Notes under the pieces: generated by a model
Told to the model about the DNA's origin: nothing
Seen by the model: only the letters and a program-made list of their open reading frames with translations
Database searches by the model: none
Assembly (NCBI GenBank): GCA_035771175.1
Contig: CM069613.1
Span: forward strand, 2,600,001-2,664,000
Source: Paratinospora sagittata
Taxonomy: Eukaryota; Streptophyta; Magnoliopsida; Ranunculales; Menispermaceae
Direction of reading: 5' to 3'
DNA: 64,000 nt
Shown: positions 57,406 through 64,000 of the stretch, one piece after another
Position numbering within the stretch: position 1 is the stretch's first letter
Layout: each line of letters starts with the position of its first letter
Made by a program: the position numbers and the translations under genes

Positions 57406-59129
57406 AAAAAATGCTCGCCAGACTCTTTATTATGTGGCAGCTTAGGATGTAACTGACCACTTTAAAAGACATGGTTTCCATATTTTAAGCAAATAACGCC
57501 ACATCAACTAAGTTAAAAATTATGTTAAAGAATAGAATTGATCTAGTTTTATTCTTCTTTTAAATAAATTTGTCCTTTGGATAGATTGATTTAGAGTCAC
57601 ATTCAGCATTTGTCGCTATTGTACACCATGATTGTTTTGAATTATATACCAACATATGAATGTCAAAGTCATGTAAAGGTTAGAATGTATATTTTGAATG
57701 TCAATGAAGCATCTCTGTTTTTTTTTTTCTTTTTAAAAAAAATGTTAAAGTGACATTCAAAGTTTATGTCCCATTAAATTACCTTTAATTATATATCAAT
57801 ACATGATTTGAGGTAATCTAATGATATATAAGGATAATATATATTTTGGGTGTCAAATAGCATTACTCTTTATTTATAATTTCTCTAGATGTGGTGGCAT
57901 TTTGTTGTTGACCTGTCTTGATTAAGATAGAATTAAAGACTTGTGATGACTTAGTGATGTTAACCTATGAGATATTTTCCTATTCTACAACGACTAAGCT
58001 TATGCTGATCAAACTATGGCTTTGTTTTACATAGCTGCTGGATATAACTTCATAGAAGTGTTTGTGAAAAAAATGCTTAAAACAAGTAGTTGAAAAGTGC
58101 TTTTACAATTTGTTTTAGTATTTAAGAAAATATTATTTGATTAAAAAGATTATATCATCCTTTAGCCAAATAAGACTTATTATTTATTATATATAGAAAA
58201 ATTAATATTAATTACATATAATAAAGGACGAATGAGATACATGTTTAAATATTTACTATTGAGGAAAATAACAAAATAAAGGTAATTCTGAAATGTATAA
58301 GAATATTTTAGTAAGGAGATTTATTATCTTAGTAGAATGAAAAAGGTTGCCTCGACTCTTGAGGAACTTCTTCAAATTGTAATAGAAAGTAAACAAACCC
58401 ATCTGTCACAATTGTGAATAAAGACTGCTTCGGTTGAAATCATAGTGAGCACACAAACATTAAAATATAAAAGTATTAAAGAAGGGGAAAAAACTTTAAG
58501 TTGCCCTTGAACTTGTGCAATTCATATATGATATGAAATATAAACGGATATTTATAATCTCTTAAAGTTAAATAACAATATTTAATTTGTCTTGACGACA
58601 CAACGTATAATAATAATTAACTTGGGCACTAAAAAACCACTAATTTAGGCACCAAGAAACTTGCATTTGTTTACTTGTGAACACTTATTCGTATTTGTAA
58701 ACATTTGTTCACACTTAGATTGTACCCAAACCCCTTAGTTGACAAGGCACTACGGTAGAAATCACTTAACACCAAGACAATAGGTAGACACCTACCCTTA
58801 CTTGCTTGAAGAGAAATAACTTCTACTTATTTAGTAATAAGGAGAACGAGTCTCGAACCCCTAACCTCAAGTTTAGGATCCGGTGCCTTACCGGCTGCAT
58901 TGGGCGCTAAATGGTAGGCCTAATGTAGTTTTGATGATTATAGGTTTGGAAAATAATTAAAAATTTAAGTTCATTAGCCATAATTAAATGTAAATAACCT
59001 GATAAACACAACAAAGTTAATCCTCCTTTTAAGTATATAGTTGAAACTTAAATATTATGCCTTCAACATCGCCCAAAATTAACCAACTAATAAGACAACC
59101 GTCTAATTATTTTGCAAAGACACCTCAAA
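57406..59129 (+). repeat. Flank F, copy 3, left part (3' flank of A5)
   Basis: This is the native 3' flank of the A5-type gene, matching 25026 onward, with about 130 extra bases near 57435-57570 compared with B1. The SINE-like segment is near 58845. It is interrupted at 59130 by a CACTA element. Confidence 0.88.
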
Positions 59130-59179
59130 CACTACAAGAAAAAAGACTTTTGGTCACGAGATCTTTAGTAGCGACTTTA

Positions 59180-59480
59180 ATTTTCGTAAGTAAAACAATG
59201 TTTTACTCACGATTTGCCAACATCGTAAACAAAAGTCGTTGTTAAAAGTCAATATTTACTTACGCACTTGATGTCGTAAGTAAAACTATATGTATCGTAA
59301 GTAAAGATATTAAATTTCATCCCGCTCTTTTTATTTGCATATGGCCCGCTTAACTTTTTATTACTTACGAATGTGAAAAGTTTTAGTAGCGAAAATTTCG
59401 TAAGTAAAAGTAATTGCATCAAAAAAAAATTATAAAAAAAAAACAAAAAAATCAATATTTTGTATTACTTACGAATAAGG
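59180..59480. repeat. Left subterminal repeat cluster of the CACTA element
   Basis: About eight copies of TTACTTACG or its complement CGTAAGTAA (for example 59186, 59252, 59276, 59294, 59361, 59399, 59463), with related TTTTACTCACGA. These are the expected binding sites for a TnpA-like protein. Confidence 0.85.
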
Positions 59481-61062
59481 GGAGGCTTGTAAGGAATGAA
59501 GTCGCTACTAATGCGTAACCCGCCAAACATTTTTGCGTCCCGCTTCTTTTCCCTGTTTCATCTTCTCTTTCGCTTCTTTCCTCTGCGCGTCGCTTCTTTC
59601 CCCTGTTTCATCTTCTCTTTCGCTCCTTTCCCCTGTTTCATCTTCTCTTTCGCTTCTTTCCGCACCGTTAGCGAAAACTCTTTTTTCCCCTATTTCATCT
59701 CTTTCGCTTCTTTCCCTCTCATTTGTGATAACTCTTGCGAAGAAGACGAGCACGAGCAGGTTTTCCCTTGCGAAGAAGACGAGCACGAGTAGGTTTTCTC
59801 TTGCGAAGAAGACGAGCAGGTTTTGTCTTCTTTCCTTCTCAATATTCTCTCGGCTTTCTAAAGAAGACGAGTGGGTTTCATCTCTTCACCCACTCGTCTG
59901 TGCGTCGTTTGTGAAGAAGACACGAAGAAGAGATATTGGGAAGAAACTTGCCATTTCTCAAACTTGATAGTTGAAGCGATTGGGAACGGTTGTGGATTCG
60001 CTAAGGTATTTTTGATTTGATTGTTAGTGAATTTGCTATTTCTTCCGCGCGCGTGAAATCTCAAATCAAAAATACCCGATGTTCAATCGATTCATTTTGT
60101 TTTGGTTGTGAAGCAGTTCGTAACTGATGTTCATTTTGTTTAATAGATCATTTTTTGTTCTTCTTCCTGTGTTTTTTTTTTTTTTTTTCTGTGTAACCCC
60201 TCTGTTCTTTTTGCCCATTTTATCCATTGGCCTATTCAGAAGTGAAAAGATCTGCAACATTCAACTCTAATAGAAAAAGCTCACTTTAATACAGAAAACA
60301 TTCAACTTCTTTTACCAAAAACCTCCTTTTTGATACATTAAAAGTAGCAAACGTATGAATCTGGTGCAAGCTCTTCAAATTAATTCTTTTAGTTATTCAT
60401 TTAAATCATGCTTACTAGTATGGATGTTTTATAAAACATACAATCCCTCTACCTTTATTTTCTATTCCATTTTCATACTATTAGATGGATGATTAATTAC
60501 TTGAAACTGGTTTTAGAATGAGAAGTATGTAAATGATGACACAGGGTAACTAGTATAAAAATTGAATGGTTTGTTTACCAAAAATTATTGCCGAGTATAT
60601 AACATTTTCAGCAAAAATCTCAACCACTTCTATCCTTCTATTATACGGTAAGTAGCTGGGGGTGGTTTCAAAGGCTACTAGGACATGTTGACATGGGATT
60701 AAGCGGAGAAAAGCCTTTCTTGTTGTTTAAAAAAAATTTGTCGTTTTGATGACTGTCCTCCAACCAAGATTTGCTTCTCATATCTTATATCTTGTGGATT
60801 GTTAGAACTAAGTAAAACTTTTGTGTTCTTCCTTGTGTTTGTCTTTGCATTCATTTGAATTCATTCACTGTAATAACAATTGAACTCAATTCTGCTGTTT
60901 TTGAGCTTGTTGACACTCTTAACTCTCTTTCAAGTCTGCTCATGCAGCTTTATCTTTATAAACATGGCCTGACTGAAATCTTCTTAGGGATTTATGGCTC
61001 TCAGAACTCCTAAGAGCTACTGTTGTATATAGAATCATTATCTTGAGTTAGATTATATTCCC

Positions 61063-61066
<4 letters not shown>

Positions 61067-61100
<34 letters not shown>
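61067..61100. repeat. (TA)n microsatellite inside the CACTA element
   Basis: About 16 TA dinucleotides; it has no assigned role. Confidence 0.9.
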
Positions 61101-61106
<6 letters not shown>

Positions 61107-61429
61107 TCTCATCTTTTGCTTGTATTTAGGCCATTACAAACTTAAAGTTTACTACATGGAATGAATTCTATGGGGGATTTGGCACTAACATCACAACCTT
61201 GCATGTCATGTAATATATATATATATAAGCTACATCGAATGAATTCTAAAGGTTTTCAAAATTCTTTTTGCTGAAAATACAAAGGAGACTCTACCAATTT
61301 TTTTTTTGTTGAAAGCCTAGAGATTAATTCATGGATAAAAATATTTATTTGTCTTATTATTTGTGTTATTGATTAATTTGGTGTGATTTGTACTAACAAA
61401 TTGTGCATTTTGTAGAAAAAATCAGCGAC

Positions 61430-62031
61430 TAATTCAAGAAATCGATCAAAGAGGGAATGAATGCAAACTAATGGGTCAGTCTCTACGCCCAACCACCATT
61501 TGCGCCAACACAATAATATCTTCTCACCGATTGGAGGAATTGAACTGTTTAAGAGGATGCATTGCGATTCAAACCAACATTGGCTAAATACAAAGGTCGA
61601 AAGTGCTTATGTAAGTCTTTAAATGAGTTTTTAGATTGATTGATTTTATTTTTTAAGTTTGTACCTTATATTTATTTATTTATTTGCAGTTACAAATGGT
61701 TGATATAAGATTTGAAAATCAATGGCCTCCAACTGAAGATAAAGTGAACATGCTATATATCACAGACTTTCAGATTATGGAACGTGTTCTTAGTTATCGC
61801 TCCGGTTATCAAAAGTGATGGGCTAAGAAGGCAAAAGGCTTATCAAAAGAGATGTCACGAGCTTCCTCAAGAACACATGGATCTTCATATGGTGGTCAGA
61901 ACAACACAGAAATGGAGAGTTTAGTGGCAAAATTAATAGATAGGGTCACAAATATTGAGGATGACGTTCGTCAGATCAAAGAGAATATCTTGCCACCATC
62001 ATCATCTACTTCTACGGAGACCACATCTTAG
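61430..62031 (+). pseudogene. Remnant of a plant En/Spm-type transposase-associated gene (Transposase_24-like)
   Basis: Two exons are recognisable. Exon one, ending at 61612 before GTAAGTC, encodes GGIELFKRMHCDSNQHWLN..VESAY. Exon two, starting at 61690 after TTTGCAG, encodes LQMVDIRFENQWPP..ERVLSYRSGYQK, then a TGA at about 61817, then KEMSRASSRTHGSS, a short coiled stretch MESLVAKLIDRVTNIEDDVRQIKE and the stop at 62029-62031. The ELFK-TH...W....AY..M spacing and RSGY motif fit the plant Ptta/En/Spm transposase family C-terminal region. The upstream exon frame is also disturbed near 61465. The catalytic part is absent. Confidence 0.65.
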
Positions 62032-62289
62032 TTATCTTTCGCTTGCATGATAGTCATGTTTCTATATTTTGTTACTTTTGTAAATTTTGCCTTGTGCAAA
62101 TTTTAATTTTTGCATACATACTACTTCAGAACTTTATGGTTGTAGAAATTATAGATTTGATAAATGAAAATCTTCATTCCTTCTAGTGTTAAATTTTATT
62201 ATTTGTCAAAATTAAAATTCTAAAAATATTACAGAAAAATGTTTTTTTAGCTATTTTTTTATTTTATAGCTTCGTATAACATTTAGTAA

Positions 62290-62700
62290 ACGAATTAATT
62301 ACATTTACTTACGAATTTCATTGTAAGTAAAAGGTTAGATTTGTTGCAAATTCTGTCAACTTTTAGTCGCGAAAGACACGTTTTACATACGAAAATGGAG
62401 TCGTAAGTAAAAATGATACTTTTACTCACGGAACTATGTCGTGACTAAAACCTTTACTTACGGTGTTTTTGTTGCAAATTCTGTCAACTTTTAGTTGCGA
62501 AAGACACATTTTACTTACGAAAATGGAGTCGTAAGTAAAAATGATACTTTTACTCACGGAACAATGTCGTGACTAAAACCTTTACTTACGGTGTTTTTCT
62601 CACGAAATTGCATTCGTAAGAATAAGCCTAAACATCGTAAGCAATACTTTTACTTACGAATTCGGAACTTTTACTTACGAAAAAAATTCGCTACTAAAGG
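62290..62700. repeat. Right subterminal repeat cluster with a 128-bp tandem duplication
   Basis: At least ten TTACTTACG/CGTAAGTAA motifs. Within the cluster 62341-62468 is repeated at 62469-62596 (period 128) with a handful of differences (for example TAGTCGCG against TAGTTGCG, and ACATACG against ACTTACG). Confidence 0.9.
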
Positions 62701-62720
62701 TCTTTTTTCTTGTAGTGAAA

Positions 62721-63343
62721 CGAGAAAGGTTCGGATATACATCGTTGGAACAAACCTAAATTTGCAAGGTGTTCCGGTCCATCAACAATATAATAAAAAA
62801 ATCTTCTAATTAGTTTGTATAATTCTAAATATACTCATAAAAAATTTTCTCTGTACCCACTTGTTATATATTATTGTTGAAAATTTATAAAGCATGTGGG
62901 TACAAAAAAAATTGGTGGGAATACCTAGAATTATCCAATTAGTTTGAATAATTCTAAATGTACCCACCAAAACACTCTTTATCCATACTTGTTATGTAAC
63001 ATTGTTGAAAATTTATAAATCATGTGCAGGAGTATTTTTCTTAACATACCACCAATAAATAATTTTTATAATTATAAAAAAATCATTTTTATAAAATGAT
63101 TTCAACTTTTTAGTATTTTAAAATATGCATACAAAATTATCCACTTCCAATCATTATGTTTCAAGTTATTATCTTATTTTATTTTAAAATTTTAAAAATC
63201 TGTTGGATAATTTTGCTTAATTAAGTACGCTAATAGTAAATACTTAATCATAAATTAACATTATTGATTTTAAGATGAGTTTCTTGTTTTATTGTTTAAT
63301 AACAAAAATCTAAAGTGCTTAAATCTTTTTAAAAAATTATAAA
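62721..63343 (+). repeat. Flank F, copy 3, right part
   Basis: Flank F resumes at CGAGAAAGGTTCGG directly after the CACTA element and continues as in copies 1 and 2. No gene. Confidence 0.88.
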
Positions 63344-64000
63344 AAATAAGAGAATGTTGGTGGTATTATAGTTTACTTATCTATAGTTTGTAAGTTCATT
63401 GTATATGGTCAGTTAGTTAAGACATATAACTGCATGTGTCTGTAACCAGCATATATGCAGTTAAGACGGATAAAGCATTCAATTTGTCCATTTTGTCCGG
63501 TGCATTCTTTAAAATCCTCGTTTTACCCTCCTGCCCTTTGGATCTTGAGCTTACTTTGCGTAGGCCTTCATAAGTCTTAGAGTGCTATTATATATATAAA
63601 GGTTTTTAGTTTTCGTTAGCTTGTAGAGTCATTATCTTTTAGCCTAAGGGGCCAACATGACAATTTTTTTACAAATATTGAAGATAAAATTAAATTTGTG
63701 CAACAAAAATATAGAAAATTAACCTTGACAAATTGAAATTTATATTAGATTTTTTTTTTAATGCAACTGGTTAATTTTGTGGTCAATTCGACAACATATT
63801 GACGTAATTGAGAGAGACCCAATGCTTGGATAGTTACGCTAAAGCTTGAGTAGTGTTTTGATTCTCAATGACTTGCGAGTGTGAAAATGTTTGTCTTATT
63901 GCCAACCTATAATTATATAGGAGAATACTAATCTAATTATAAAAAAATGTAACTTCAATAAAATTACACATTCATGTTTATTAGATGTGTATTCACTACA
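63344..64000 (+). repeat. Spacer S, copy 4 (continues beyond the window)
   Basis: AAGAGAATGTTGGTGGTATTATAG onward matches the other S copies. The window ends within the left terminus of the next CACTA-like element (CACTACA at 63994). By the order of the array, another A-type gene is expected about 2.2-3.9 kb further right. Confidence 0.85.

Larger units (their letters stand above)
59130..62717. mobile_element. CACTA (En/Spm) transposon, 3588 bp, with degraded transposase remnant
   Basis: The ends are CACTACAAGAAAAAAGAC and GTCTTTTTTCTTGTAGTG, a perfect 18-base inverted pair as read. AAA is duplicated on both sides (59127-59129, 62718-62720). The empty site CCTCAAACGAG is present in flank F copies 1 and 2. 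Both ends carry clusters of TTTACTTACGAA in both orientations. The interior has a two-exon remnant of a plant transposase gene and no DDE-type transposase. It depends on another element for movement, but its sharp ends and target site suggest a recent insertion. Confidence 0.96.

Noticed and set aside
59496..59967. Overlapping frames in the CACTA left half as genes
   Set aside because: They consist of internally repeated pyrimidine-rich sequence with no domain resemblance.
1..64000. tRNA, rRNA, CRISPR, bacterial or phage-type systems, resistance (NLR) genes
   Set aside because: No such signature was seen on either strand; the content is plant genes and plant mobile DNA throughout.

Overview
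This is nuclear DNA from a flowering plant, most likely a eudicot. It is AT-rich, has plant TATA boxes and large intergenic spaces, and carries plant-type transposons: chromodomain Ty3/Gypsy and Tnt1-like Copia elements, CACTA elements, a TRIM, a MITE and a florendovirus/petuvirus-like endogenous pararetrovirus. I cannot name the species. No tRNA, rRNA, CRISPR array or operon is visible. The only host genes I recognise form one tandem array of small C2-domain genes, all on the + strand, resembling the SRC2-like plant C2 family. There are two subfamilies. Subfamily A (N-terminus with ICFQITEIS) has copies A1 (19948), A2 (30147), A3 (35657), A4 (45348) and A5 (56395). Subfamily B (N-terminus MAKVVLWTIVNSARGL) has copies B0 (651-11762, a relic), B1 (24150) and B2 (48345).  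Layout: 1-650 Copia gag/protease fragment; 651-11762 B0 relic split by a Tekay/Del-like Gypsy element (761-11579, target duplication CATCG); 12526-15955 two LTR pieces of another Gypsy family; 15955-19947 spacer S; A1; 20866-24149 spacer S'; B1; 25026-27243 flank F; 27244-30146 S; A2; 30565-35560 rearranged pararetrovirus; A3, cut by a Tnt1-like Copia remnant (36447-39802); F; S; A4, ended by an inverted Gypsy LTR fragment; 46140-48344 CACTA end, MITE-like repeats and the B promoter; B2; 49635-50197 TRIM; 50198-53265 AT-rich spacer with a 182-bp MITE; 53266-54271 Copia LTR with a nested 290-bp foldback; 54440-55440 Gypsy LTR fragment; A5; F, split by a 3.6-kb CACTA element (59130-62717); then the start of another S unit, which runs off the window.  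The spacers are duplicated along with the genes. This gives paralogous empty sites that fix many insertion points to the base. A5 is the only full-length, intact A gene with its TATA box. B1 is an intact reading frame, but it is a chimera: a B-type C2 head joined to the A5-type C-terminal tail, and its promoter has lost the TATA box that B2 keeps. B2 keeps its promoter but is frameshifted. A1, A2 and A4 share a 5-residue deletion in the first C2 loop and encode little more than a C2 domain. The picture is a birth-and-death gene array in which nearly every member has been cut, capped or fused by mobile DNA or unequal exchange.
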